From Paraburkholderia sp. BL9I2N2 (GTDB lineage: Bacteria > Pseudomonadota > Gammaproteobacteria > Burkholderiales > Burkholderiaceae), in assembly GCF_004339745.1 (NCBI RefSeq), contig NZ_SMGP01000001.1:1364001-1428000 (forward strand): a stretch of DNA of 64,000 nucleotides, read 5' to 3'. Every line of letters begins with the position of its first letter. Position 1 is the stretch's first letter. The notes beneath the pieces were generated by a model. The model was not told the origin of the DNA. It was given only the letters and a program-made list of their open reading frames with translations, and searched no databases. Made by a program: the position numbers and the translations under genes. This document shows positions 8,700 to 16,114 of this stretch, piece by piece.

Positions 8700-9119
8700 T
8701 CAGTCGATCGCCGCGAAGATTTCGCGGCTTTCCGCGTGAGACGGTACGAAGGCGAGCAGCCTGTGATAGAGGTCGGTGAAGCTTGCGTCTTCGGTCGACC
8801 ACGCCATCGCATTCAGCGCGAACAGCGTGGCAACAATGCCTGCGGCATCGCTGCTCATCTCGCCGTCGTATCCGTTGCCGTCACAGGTGATGGCAAGCGG
8901 CCCATCCTTGCGCGGTGACATATAGAATGCGCCGTTGGACAGTTCGATGTAGTCCCAGAATCCACCGTGATAGGTGTCGCATAGCGATGACATTGCGGTG
9001 TAGACAGCAACTTCCGCGCGGATCATGTGCCTGCCGAAATAGCGCGGCAGGATATCGATGCGGCGTTCATCAGGCACGATCGTGGCAGTGACGCCGTGTG
9101 TTTCGCTGGCTTGAGTCAT
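8700..9119 (-). CDS. klcA: Antirestriction protein, KlcA/ArdB family
   Basis: A 139-residue protein with the family's core block FGRHMIRAEVAVYTAMSSLCDTYHGGFWDYIELSNGAFYM, followed by a conserved acidic segment (GNGYDGEMSSDAAGIV) and a C-terminal helical part. KlcA and ArdB proteins of conjugative plasmids relieve type I restriction without being DNA mimics. They are thought to protect DNA entering a new host. The length fits the family. The ATG at 9119 is chosen over an upstream start that lies in the hairpin leader. Upstream lies about 500 bp of strongly self-complementary DNA (9120-9618), which may matter for early expression after transfer. Confidence 0.9.
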   Translation of the reverse strand: MTQASETHGVTATIVPDERRIDILPRYFGRHMIRAEVAVYTAMSSLCDTYHGGFWDYIELSNGAFYMSPRKDGPLAITCDGNGYDGEMSSDAAGIVATLFALNAMAWSTEDASFTDLYHRLLAFVPSHAESREIFAAID

Positions 9120-9156
9120 GACGTTCTCCGGAAAGACGCGGCGAACGGCTGCCCGG

Positions 9157-9176
9157 GCGGGGAAGCGCATCCCCGC
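9157..9176 (-). promoter_or_regulatory. GC hairpin leader of klcA
   Basis: GCGGGG (9157-9162) pairs with CCCCGC (9171-9176) across an 8-nt loop, 38 nt before the klcA start. It is one of the nine leader hairpins. Confidence 0.5.
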
Positions 9177-9313
9177 GAAGGTTGGACAAGGTGAGGCCCG
9201 AAGGCGTGACAGGAGGTGATTCCGGAGCCCGCGTCACGTGACGTGGGAACAGCCGTGCAGACAGTGGCACCGGAAGCTGGCTGTAAAGGTGTCGCCTCGC
9301 GTGGCGACAGACG

Positions 9314-9563
9314 GGCCTGCAAGCTGGCAGGCCGGCAGTGAAACCGTCATGCGTCATTCGCTCTCATGCGTACTTTCATTGCAGGTGAGAAGCGAATGAC
9401 GCATGACGCCTGGCAGTTGAACCTGCCAGGCGCGTGTCTGGGCCGGAGAAATCGTTCCGGCACAAACGGCACGGCGTGCTCGGGCCACCGTGAACCCAGT
9501 GCGCATGGTGGTCGGCGCCGGCTTTCCCGGGCGTTTCGTGATACGTCGCCCGGGAAAACCGGC
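9314..9563. repeat. Cluster of long inverted repeats upstream of klcA
   Basis: This gene-free stretch holds four foldbacks. A 7-bp stem lies at 9314-9333. An 18-bp perfect inverted repeat has arms at 9345-9362 and 9391-9408. A 10-bp stem (CGCCTGGCAG/CTGCCAGGCG) lies at 9407-9432. A 17-bp stem with one mismatch has arms at 9517-9533 and 9547-9563. A CGTCACGTGACG palindrome is nearby at 9232-9243. Such density is unusual; single-stranded DNA promoters and primase sites look like this. No reading frame here is credible. Confidence 0.7.
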
Positions 9564-9618
9564 AGACCGGTCGTGCGTGGGAGAAGACCCCCGCGAGGCG
9601 GGGGACGAGGGTTACGGT

Positions 9619-10290
9619 TCAGTCGACACTGACGGGCGCACGACGGGCATTGGCGTTGCCATGACGGCGCAGGGTTGGATAGCGGTTGGTGCGCGGAGCA
9701 GTGCGCTCAGCCGGAGACGGCGCTTCGCCGGGTTCCCGCGCATTGCTACTGCCCGGAAGCTCCTCGACGCTGGCCGAATCGTGCCGATCACGAGGGTCAG
9801 TGGACGGTACATATGCGTTGACCCGTTCCGGCGCCTGATCGTTTTCCGTGTCGGCGTCGTCGCTTCCATCACTTTCGTCGCGGTACACTTCCTGGCCGTC
9901 AACCTTGACCCAGAAGAGCTTGAGCAGGCGCCCCTTGAGTACGGCGCCGGTTTCGCCTGCGCGGTTGCCGGTACGCTCGAATGTCCGGATGTAATGGTCA
10001 CCCGACCGGAAGGCAACGAGGACTTTCACATCGGGATCGTTCGCGTCGTCCATCACGGCGCGGACCGCTTCCCTGGCCTTTTCGCCGGCGACGATCAGGT
10101 CGAGCGAAAGATAGACGATGCCGTTCTCGACATTGGGATCGCCATGAAACGCGGAAATGGCGCATGCGAGGAAGGGTTTCGCCTTGCTGCGGCCATTGCC
10201 TTTGGCGGCTACGTCGCGCACGCGCGACAGATACCCGAGGCCACGCAGATGAAGGTCGAAATACTTGCGGGGTTCGACTAACTGATTCAT
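9619..10290 (-). CDS. DUF3577 / STY4534-type ICE replication-associated protein
   Basis: The ATG at 10290 (GGAG upstream) gives 223 residues. The N-terminal 130 residues (KYFDLHLRGLGYLSRVRDV, KPFLACAISAFHGD, GIVYLSLDLIVAGEKAREAV, DVKVLVAFRSGDHYIRTFER) match the DUF3577 family, annotated as STY4534-type ICE replication protein in SPI-7-like elements. An OB-fold-like beta pattern would suit binding of single-stranded DNA, but this is inference. The C-terminal 80 residues are acidic and then arginine/proline-rich, probably disordered. It is the most upstream gene of the hairpin-leader series. The longer reading from 10458 spans the leader hairpin and is rejected. Confidence 0.75.
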   Translation of the reverse strand: MNQLVEPRKYFDLHLRGLGYLSRVRDVAAKGNGRSKAKPFLACAISAFHGDPNVENGIVYLSLDLIVAGEKAREAVRAVMDDANDPDVKVLVAFRSGDHYIRTFERTGNRAGETGAVLKGRLLKLFWVKVDGQEVYRDESDGSDDADTENDQAPERVNAYVPSTDPRDRHDSASVEELPGSSNAREPGEAPSPAERTAPRTNRYPTLRRHGNANARRAPVSVD

Positions 10291-10337
10291 GACGATTCTC
10301 CAGAACGAAAAAAAGGGGAATCGCCATGTCCCGCGTC

Positions 10338-10355
10338 GGGGAATGGTAATTCCCC
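10338..10355 (-). promoter_or_regulatory. Hairpin leader of the DUF3577 gene
   Basis: GGGGAA (10338-10343) pairs with TTCCCC (10350-10355) across 6 nt, flanked by GTCCCGC and GGGCGGG, which can pair outside it. It lies 48 nt upstream of the start. Confidence 0.5.
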
Positions 10356-10826
10356 AGGGCGGGCAAGGAAGGAAGCTTCTGGTCAAACGACCTGCGGCGG
10401 TCCGGACAATGGGACGAAGCGCAACCGCAAAAGGTGTCGCAAAGCGACGGTGCTGCAAGGGATGCTGGATGGGCTCCAGCGGGCAACTTCAATCGCGAAT
10501 GATAGCCGGCGAAATCGAAAAATCAAGCTAATCCGCTCGATATTTAATTCGCACATCTTAGTGATATAACGACAGGCGACTCAATCTCATGGTCGGGCAC
10601 GACTGGTGAGTGCCGGTCGGGAATCCGGTAGGGAATGCCTTCCGTCTGCCGGATCATTTCCGGCGAATGCGGATAGCAGGCGATAAAAGCGGACCGGTAG
10701 CCAGTCAAGCCCAACGGCCGCGCATCGCCCGGCCTGCGTTGGAATATTGCATTGCGTACTCGCGAACCGGCAGAGGGGCAGGTTGACGCCACATATAGAA
10801 AGAAGACCCAATGGCAGCCAGCAGCC
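10356..10826. other. Gene-free stretch upstream of DUF3577 gene
   Basis: No reading frame here is convincing. It should contain the promoter of the minus-strand accessory series, but I cannot single out a box. It ends at a MITE-like element. Confidence 0.4.
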
Positions 10827-10983
10827 GATGCTGTTGAAAAAGTCGTTGACGTCTCCCGCATAAGGTTTTTAGGGGTCGTCTTACCCTTAGCCGGCATTCG
10901 CGAGCGGTTTGTAGACCGATCTGAGAGGTCGATTTTTCACCGCCGAGTTGAAAAAGCAGGGCAGCGACTTTTTCAACAGCATC
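10827..10983. mobile_element. 157-bp MITE-like element with 19-bp terminal inverted repeats
   Basis: The ends GATGCTGTTGAAAAAGTCG (10827-10845) and its exact reverse complement (10965-10983) bound 157 bp. AGCC flanks both sides (10823-10826 and 10984-10987), as a 4-bp target duplication would. Internal sequence encodes nothing credible. The TGTTGAAAAAGTCG terminus resembles the ends of transposases of the IS1182 or related families, which may have mobilised it. Confidence 0.75.
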
Positions 10984-11022
10984 AGCCATTCGGGGACAAT
11001 GCCGTGCAGCCCGGTCGCGCAG

Positions 11023-11415
11023 TCAGGGGCTCTGTTTGCGCAAGCGGCGTTTGACGGCGGGGCGTGCGTTTGTTGCCAGAGCGATGGCCTCATCCATCAG
11101 GCGCTCCAACGCATCCTGCTGTATCGGGCTGAGCCCCGAGAGCTTCTGATGGATACGGGTGGCGCGGTCGGCCGGACCTGTGCCGGTCTCACCGAGAAAG
11201 TCTGAAAGACGGCATTCAAGAATGCCTGCGAGCCGCGCCAGGCGCTCGATGCTGGGCGAGGTGACGCCGCGTTCAATGTGGGAGAGCGACGCCTGGGCGA
11301 GACCTGCGGTTTCAGATAGCTGTTCCTGGGTCAGGCCGAGCGCCTTGCGTCGCCGCGCAATGGCCTTGCCGATTGCCCCGACCAGATGTTCTTGCTCGCC
11401 TTGCTGCCGTGTCAC
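11023..11415 (-). CDS. XRE-family helix-turn-helix regulator
   Basis: A GTG at 11415 with GGGAG about 6 nt upstream gives 130 residues; a TTG at 11466 in the same frame is possible but less well supported. Residues about 12-70 form a classic XRE/Cro DNA-binding domain (IGKAIARRRKALGLTQEQLS, AQASLSHIERGVTSPSIERL, followed by LARLAGILECRLSDFL). The C-terminal half is helical and basic at the very end, with no enzyme motif. It is a single-gene regulator transcribed away from an ACT-domain gene, with 400 bp between them, which includes an AT-rich patch suited to promoters. Its targets are unknown; plasmid maintenance or transfer genes are plausible. Confidence 0.85.
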   Translation of the reverse strand: MTRQQGEQEHLVGAIGKAIARRRKALGLTQEQLSETAGLAQASLSHIERGVTSPSIERLARLAGILECRLSDFLGETGTGPADRATRIHQKLSGLSPIQQDALERLMDEAIALATNARPAVKRRLRKQSP

Positions 11416-11825
11416 CGCTGCTCCCGCCCTCAAATGCGCCAAGTGTGCGGTGCCGGCCGATAGCAAAGAAGGACTTGAAATTTAAAAATATGTGTAATAC
11501 GTTATGTTCTGACCATTTTGTGCGTTCTGTCGCGTAGGTCACACGTCCCGTCGCACCCCGGCGATCCTACGACCTCATGGAGAGTCAGCGAGGACGGTGC
11601 AATTCGCCTTTGAACATTGGGTTTTGCCTGCGAAGGTGGCCCATTGTTTGAGGGTTTGGGCCTTGGGAGGCGCGATCAACTCAACGACGTCTCGGACGCG
11701 CCTTCAATCGCGTCTTGTTCGCTGGATTCGGTCACTATAGATTCGATATGCAACGTGGGTACGGCCTGCAATGGCGCGGCCAGTATACCTAGCCCAATTC
11801 ATTCTCTTCTTGTACAGGGAGCACA
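11416..11825. other. Divergent promoter region between XRE and ACT genes
   Basis: About 410 bp without a credible gene. The AT-rich patch at about 11476-11510 is the likely promoter area for the XRE gene. The segment just before 11826 ends in a GGGAG ribosome-binding site for the GTG start of the next gene. Confidence 0.4.
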
Positions 11826-12245
11826 GTGAGCCAACCCCTTTCGGATCTCGAACAACTGCTCGCGTCAATGCAGCCAGAGCTCAATGAAGGAGCCTATGTC
11901 TTCTCATCCGTTCCGGCGGACCGGGATGTGTCGCGGCTCGCGCCTTTGGCGACGTTTCGTGAGCGCGAAGGGATGACCCTCATCATCGATGAGCCGACAG
12001 CACTGCGCGAGGAGTTGCCTGTGCTTTTCCGGGCAGCGTGGATTACGCTGACCGTTCACTCCGATCTGCAGGCGGTGGGACTCACTGCCGCGGTGGCTGA
12101 GGTGCTGACGAAGGCCAGCATCAGCTGCAACGTCGTTGCCGCCGCCTTTCACGATCATATTTTCGTGCCGGTTGAGCGCGCCGCTGATGCGCTGACCCAG
12201 CTTGCCGGGCTCCAAGCCCGGGCGGCACGGGACGCGTCCGCGTGA
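11826..12245 (+). CDS. ACT-domain-containing protein
   Basis: A 139-residue protein beginning at GTG with GGGAG 5 nt upstream. It has the pattern of the small two-ACT-domain proteins: GAYVFSSVPADRDVSRLAPLATFREREGMTLIIDE, then AAWITLTVHSDLQAVGLTAAVAEVLTKASISCNVVAAAFHDHIFVPV. ACT domains bind amino acids or similar small ligands. The conserved FHDHIFV segment is characteristic. It is usually a chromosomal housekeeping-type protein of unknown exact role, so its presence here may reflect captured cargo. There is no operon partner; the next plus-strand gene starts nearly 500 bp downstream behind its own promoter. Confidence 0.8.
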   Translation: MSQPLSDLEQLLASMQPELNEGAYVFSSVPADRDVSRLAPLATFREREGMTLIIDEPTALREELPVLFRAAWITLTVHSDLQAVGLTAAVAEVLTKASISCNVVAAAFHDHIFVPVERAADALTQLAGLQARAARDASA

Positions 12246-12676
12246 CCCTCAGGGGCTTCGATCGGTCGGGTGCGCCTCACCGCCAGTGACGCGTATAAGA
12301 TCCGGCGCGTGTCACTGTCCCACAGTTGTCCGGCGTGAAACCGAGCTTGACGACTTTTGTGAAACGGGCTTCGGGCCGGCACACGGCTGTACAACGGCTT
12401 CTGTTGTCCACGGAACGTGACAGGACGGTAAATTTGGACGCCTCGGTCGAGGCTGCCAGATCCTCACCCGCAACAGCGACGCGTTGGCGTCGGAGCTCCC
12501 GTCAATACCAGCCGGCGATACGCCCGGGATTGCGCCGGGCGGCGCTGGGATGAGCCACTTGCGTGGGCCGCGCGCGCCATGGGGACTGCCAACGCTTCTG
12601 CGCGAAACCCTGTAGGTGCCGTCCGGCCAACGGATCATGCTGCTACTTCGGCAAGATTTGTATCGATAACCCATTG
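12246..12676. other. Gene-free stretch after the ACT gene
   Basis: No credible reading frame, repeat or RNA gene seen. The long minus-strand frame here is rich in Arg, Pro and Ser, like a shadow. Confidence 0.4.
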
Positions 12677-12720
12677 TTGTATAAGGAATTTCGTGCGGGT
12701 TATAATGGAACCATGTAACC
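12677..12720 (+). promoter_or_regulatory. Sigma70-like promoter overlapped by a palindrome (wHTH-Fic pair)
   Basis: TTGTAT (12677-12682) and TATAAT (12701-12706) are 18 bp apart. An imperfect palindrome at 12698-12720 (GGTTA..ATGG..CCAT.TAACC) covers the -10 box and ends 18 bp before the start codon. A repressor bound there would block transcription, so autoregulation by the first gene product, a winged-helix protein, is likely. Confidence 0.65.
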
Positions 12721-12738
12721 CGGATTTGGAGGTGATCG

Positions 12739-13443
12739 ATGAACCTGGACGGTAGGCTTTTGATGTCGCTGAAGAAGCGGTCGGGTAATGTCGTGCTTCG
12801 ACGGGAACTGGCTGGGTTGGGGAGTTCGTCGCACCTTAGCACTGCACTTCAGCATCTCGTTGCCGATGGACGCCTCGTTCGACTGGGAGCCGGTGTTTAT
12901 GCCAAGACCAGTCCGGATCCGGAAGGCAACGCGCGATTTGCCGTTGGTTGTGACGTGCTGTTGCGCGAGGCGCTCGGGAAACTGGGCGTGGCGGTCCTTG
13001 ATGTGACAATCCAGCACGAAAACGGTCGCTCCGTCTGCCTCGTTGACGCAGGGACGAGCCGGATTTCCCGCAAGCTCGGCTGGGACAACATCCGGGTGCG
13101 GTATGTCGGTCAACCCGAAAGATCACAAACGGGCGCGGCCCCCAGCCTACCTGCAGATGTCGACAAGCTGCCAACCCAGAACGTCGGGAAGTTTGTTGAG
13201 CGGCTCGCGCAAGCCTACGGCATTCAATACCGGCGCTCGGGCCTCGATGATTTTGCCGAGGCAGTGACGCGAGCGGCGGGTGACGATGTCAAGCTCGATC
13301 TCACAGGCAAGCTGCTGGTTGCACTCAAGAAGCAGGATCGGATTAACGGCCGGCAGTTTGCCCGACTGATGGCGAACCACATAAGGGAGATCAAGCGTGT
13401 TCGACCCGTTCGGGGACTACGAAACCAGGGGTTACCTGCGTAA
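12739..13443 (+). CDS. Winged-helix AbiEi/DUF6088-like protein, putative antitoxin
   Basis: A 234-residue protein starting at ATG with GGAGG about 7 nt upstream. The N-terminal 60 residues (LLMSLKKRSGNVVLRRELAGLGSSSHLSTALQHLVADGRLVRLGAGVYAKT) are a winged helix of the type found in AbiEi antitoxins and DUF6088 proteins, in which YAK-type motifs close the wing. The middle resembles the AbiEi C-terminal fold, and the end has a second small helical segment. AbiEi proteins repress their own operon and counter a toxin. Here the overlapping partner is a Fic protein rather than the AbiEii nucleotidyltransferase. A palindrome on the promoter fits autoregulation. The antitoxin role is inferred. Confidence 0.7.
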   Translation: MNLDGRLLMSLKKRSGNVVLRRELAGLGSSSHLSTALQHLVADGRLVRLGAGVYAKTSPDPEGNARFAVGCDVLLREALGKLGVAVLDVTIQHENGRSVCLVDAGTSRISRKLGWDNIRVRYVGQPERSQTGAAPSLPADVDKLPTQNVGKFVERLAQAYGIQYRRSGLDDFAEAVTRAAGDDVKLDLTGKLLVALKKQDRINGRQFARLMANHIREIKRVRPVRGLRNQGLPA

Positions 13444-14128
13444 CGTTGACGGCATCAAGGATCTGGATGAACTCAAGTACATAGAACACGGATTCTTTGA
13501 GTCGAACCTCGAGGCGGCATTGGCGTATCTTCACGCCATCAGAGGTTCGATTACGTACGTGCACTTCCTTGAGGTTCACCGGATCCTGTTCAGTGAGTTT
13601 TACCCGTGGGCGGGCCAGGATCGCCATGCTCTCGGTGTTGGGAGACTGGTCGGGAAGGGACAGCGGATACAGTTCGAAGCTTCGGAGTTATGCCAGCGTG
13701 CCGTTGAATGGGGACTGTCGGCTGGCAACAATCCCAAGGCGATTCGGGAAAAACCGGGGATGGTCATGGGCGCTCTTGCCTGGGGGCATCCTTTTCTGGA
13801 CGGCAACGGTCGCACGATGCTTCTCGTCCATGCGGAACTTTGCCACCGCGCAGGTTTCGCCATTAACTGGAATGCATCCCGCAAAGACGATTACCTGGAA
13901 TCGCTTACCCGGGAACTGGAAAATCCACAGGGCAAGCACTTGGACGCGTATCTGCTCCCATTGATGGTGGCTCCCGTTGCCAGGGGCGATCTCCGCGACC
14001 ACCTCATGTCATTACCGGGGCTCAACGGAGATGACGGGCGCAGTGCACCGGACATCGCATACCGGGCGGACGATGCTGAGGCAAACCAGAACTACCTCGA
14101 GTTGAAGCGCGCGCGTGGAGAGAATTAA
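13397..14128 (+). CDS. Fic-domain AMP-transferase, putative toxin
   Basis: A 243-residue protein with the complete Fic motif HPFLDGNGR at residues 131-139, including the catalytic His and the anion-binding GNGR. The flap region precedes it (YPWAGQDRHALGVGR). These features match Fic enzymes that transfer AMP or another nucleotide part onto target proteins. No inhibitory [S/T]xxxE[G/N] motif is evident at either end, so inhibition should come from another protein. The start overlaps the 3' end of the winged-helix gene by 47 nt, which implies translational coupling; an ATG at 13397 is used. The gene converges with the secretion operon. Confidence 0.85.
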   Translation: MFDPFGDYETRGYLRNVDGIKDLDELKYIEHGFFESNLEAALAYLHAIRGSITYVHFLEVHRILFSEFYPWAGQDRHALGVGRLVGKGQRIQFEASELCQRAVEWGLSAGNNPKAIREKPGMVMGALAWGHPFLDGNGRTMLLVHAELCHRAGFAINWNASRKDDYLESLTRELENPQGKHLDAYLLPLMVAPVARGDLRDHLMSLPGLNGDDGRSAPDIAYRADDAEANQNYLELKRARGEN

Positions 14129-14309
14129 GCGGCGTGCCGCGCCCTCAACGGCGAATTCAGTGGCACACGTTTCCAGCACGCGTGACGAATCGTCGAATGA
14201 CGGGTCAATTTGCTGGCGGTCAACGGTTACCCTATCGATGCGGTCAGTCGACCATAGCCCGGTCCCTGTGGCGTACGAGAGCGTCACGACAGTCACGACC
14301 GGGCAGCGT

Positions 14310-14771
14310 TTATCTGTCTTCCGATGCTGCGTCTGAAGTGCGGTTGACGTCTGCCGACGAGGCGGCAGGCATGAGCACCGCGGGTTGGGCTGCGCCGAAG
14401 TGTGCGGCTTGCGGTGGCCGCGACGGCGCAGCGCGGAGCGCCCGTGCTTCCCGCTCTGAGGCGCGGAATACAAGCGCGTTTTCCATTTGATCAACGATGA
14501 TGTACGGCGGATCGGCACGCCAATGCAGAAGGAGGAGGCCGCCCGCGGTGTCGGCGAAAACGGCGGGCACGCGTTTTGGATCGGCGAATTGCAGATAGAT
14601 CTTCCGGCCGTCGTCGAACACCTGGTACGGTCGGGCTTCGGCATCTCCGCTCAGATGCCAGTCGAAGTCGTAGACGGGCCCCGTCATCGGCGGCGGTTCG
14701 GCGCAGGCTGACTGGAGCAGGCAGCCGGCGAGGAGGACGGTTGCAGAAAGCAGGGTGGTGGCTTGTTTCAT
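14310..14771 (-). CDS. Small VirB9/TrbG-like lipoprotein, last gene of the virB operon
   Basis: A 153-residue protein with a lipoprotein signal (LAGC, cysteine 17). The body (FDWHLSGDAEARPYQVFDDGRKIYLQFADPKRVPAVFAD, then LLHWRADPPYIIVDQMENALVFRA) resembles the C-terminal beta-sandwich domain of VirB9, as does the second half of the full VirB9 encoded upstream (VFDDGRFTYLQLP). It overlaps the virB10 stop by an ATGA arrangement, so it is translated with the operon. It lacks the VirB9 N-terminal domain. A VirB7-like outer-membrane lipoprotein is otherwise missing from the cluster, so this may replace VirB7 in the core complex. That role is inference. Confidence 0.7.
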   Translation of the reverse strand: MKQATTLLSATVLLAGCLLQSACAEPPPMTGPVYDFDWHLSGDAEARPYQVFDDGRKIYLQFADPKRVPAVFADTAGGLLLLHWRADPPYIIVDQMENALVFRASEREARALRAAPSRPPQAAHFGAAQPAVLMPAASSADVNRTSDAASEDR

Positions 14772-16114
14772 CGATGGCAGCTCCCGTCAGTGACGCCGGG
14801 TGGCAGCATCATGTCCCGCTGGGTGATGAACGTGATGCGCTGGCCCGGCTCGAGCTTCAGCGTCGGCTGGATATTCATGTTGCGCTGGAGAATGGTTTGC
14901 GTCGTTTGTGACAGCGATTGCGCTGCGGCCGACGACAGGTCCGTCGCCACGCCGCCGTTGACGTTGATTGTCGTGCCGTTCGACTGGTTCTGGTTGTGGC
15001 CGATCCAGGCGGCGACGCCTGCGATCAGGAACGTCGAGCCGAAGATCCGGAAGAAGTGGTTGTTGACGTCGGCACTGGCACCCGCCTCGCCGTCGGGATC
15101 GTTGCCGGTCAGGCCGTCGAGGCGCATCGTCGCGTGACGGAAAATCATCCGGGTGGCGGCCATGAGCATCAGGTCCTGGCCGATCGCCACGTCATTGTTG
15201 GTCCGGCCGAGAATGCGCGTGCCCTTCGGGATGAGCTTGCAGGTGCCGTCGATGCTGTCATAGATGTCGCGGTCGACCATCGCGCGGAAGACGCCTGGCA
15301 TGTCGCTTTTTGCGCCCTGCAGGATGACCGTGGGAATGGGCGTGCCGCCCAGTACCATGTACGGTGACCTGAGCGGGACTGGGACCAATGGTTTCTCATC
15401 GTCAGCCGTGTCTGACTGCTGTTTCAGCCAGTCCGCGTTGCGTCGGTCAATGCCGCTCGCGACGCTTGCCTGCTGTAACGCAGACGACGCTGTGTCAGGC
15501 GCGCCATGGATCGTCTGAGCGGCGGCGTCAGACTGTTCCGGAAGGTTTGCCAGGCGGCCTGCAGGACGATCCGGGTCCTGGACACTGGTTGCCCGTGCCG
15601 CTGCGTCCTGGGTGCCGCGCGTCGTGTCTTCGTACGCAACGAGCGACTGGCTCTGCATCGCTTCGATCTGCCGTTGAAGGGCGAGACGATCGGCATCGCG
15701 GTTCGCCGCCGACTGGCTGGAAGTGTGATAGCTGGGGGGAAGGGGACCTGCGTCTTCGCCGGGTGCACCTTTGGGGATACCGTCAAGCGGCGTGCCGCCA
15801 AGCGGGGCGCTGGCCGTTTCGTTTCCTGCTCGGGCCATCGCGAGATTGCGCTGGTCCTCCAGCCGCTTGCGTAGCGCATCCGGCGACGCCCTGGGCTGCC
15901 GCGCCTCAGCATCGAGCTGCTCTCTCGCGCGTCGTTCGGCGGCGCTCTCGTGCGGGTGAGACAGCGCGTGGACGAGCACAATCGCGACGAGGGCAGAGCC
16001 CAGCGCGACTAGCAGCACTTTCGCGAGATCGCGCCGCACGCGCGTCAGGCGCGCTGGATCGGGCGTAAGCGGGGCGCCGCTGTGGCCGTTGTGTTGCGGG
16101 GCGGCCATGATCAC
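14768..16114 (-). CDS. virB10: VirB10-like T4SS core protein
   Basis: A 448-residue protein with one N-terminal membrane segment (VLLVALGSALVAIVLVHAL), a long proline/glutamine-rich periplasmic linker and a C-terminal TrbI/VirB10 domain. The domain contains LRSPYMVLGGTPIPTVILQGAKSDMPG, followed by VDRDIYDSIDGTCKLIPKGTRILG and the end RITFITQRDMML. VirB10 spans inner and outer membranes in type IV secretion core complexes. The start is a GTG at 16114 overlapping the virB9 stop; an ATG two codons further is equally possible. It is placed between virB9 and a VirB9-like lipoprotein gene, in one tightly coupled operon. Confidence 0.92.
   Translation of the reverse strand: MIMAAPQHNGHSGAPLTPDPARLTRVRRDLAKVLLVALGSALVAIVLVHALSHPHESAAERRAREQLDAEARQPRASPDALRKRLEDQRNLAMARAGNETASAPLGGTPLDGIPKGAPGEDAGPLPPSYHTSSQSAANRDADRLALQRQIEAMQSQSLVAYEDTTRGTQDAAARATSVQDPDRPAGRLANLPEQSDAAAQTIHGAPDTASSALQQASVASGIDRRNADWLKQQSDTADDEKPLVPVPLRSPYMVLGGTPIPTVILQGAKSDMPGVFRAMVDRDIYDSIDGTCKLIPKGTRILGRTNNDVAIGQDLMLMAATRMIFRHATMRLDGLTGNDPDGEAGASADVNNHFFRIFGSTFLIAGVAAWIGHNQNQSNGTTINVNGGVATDLSSAAAQSLSQTTQTILQRNMNIQPTLKLEPGQRITFITQRDMMLPPGVTDGSCHR

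Noticed and set aside
9490..10281. A 263-codon plus-strand frame
   Set aside because: Antisense to the DUF3577 gene, and its 5' part crosses the klcA upstream hairpins.
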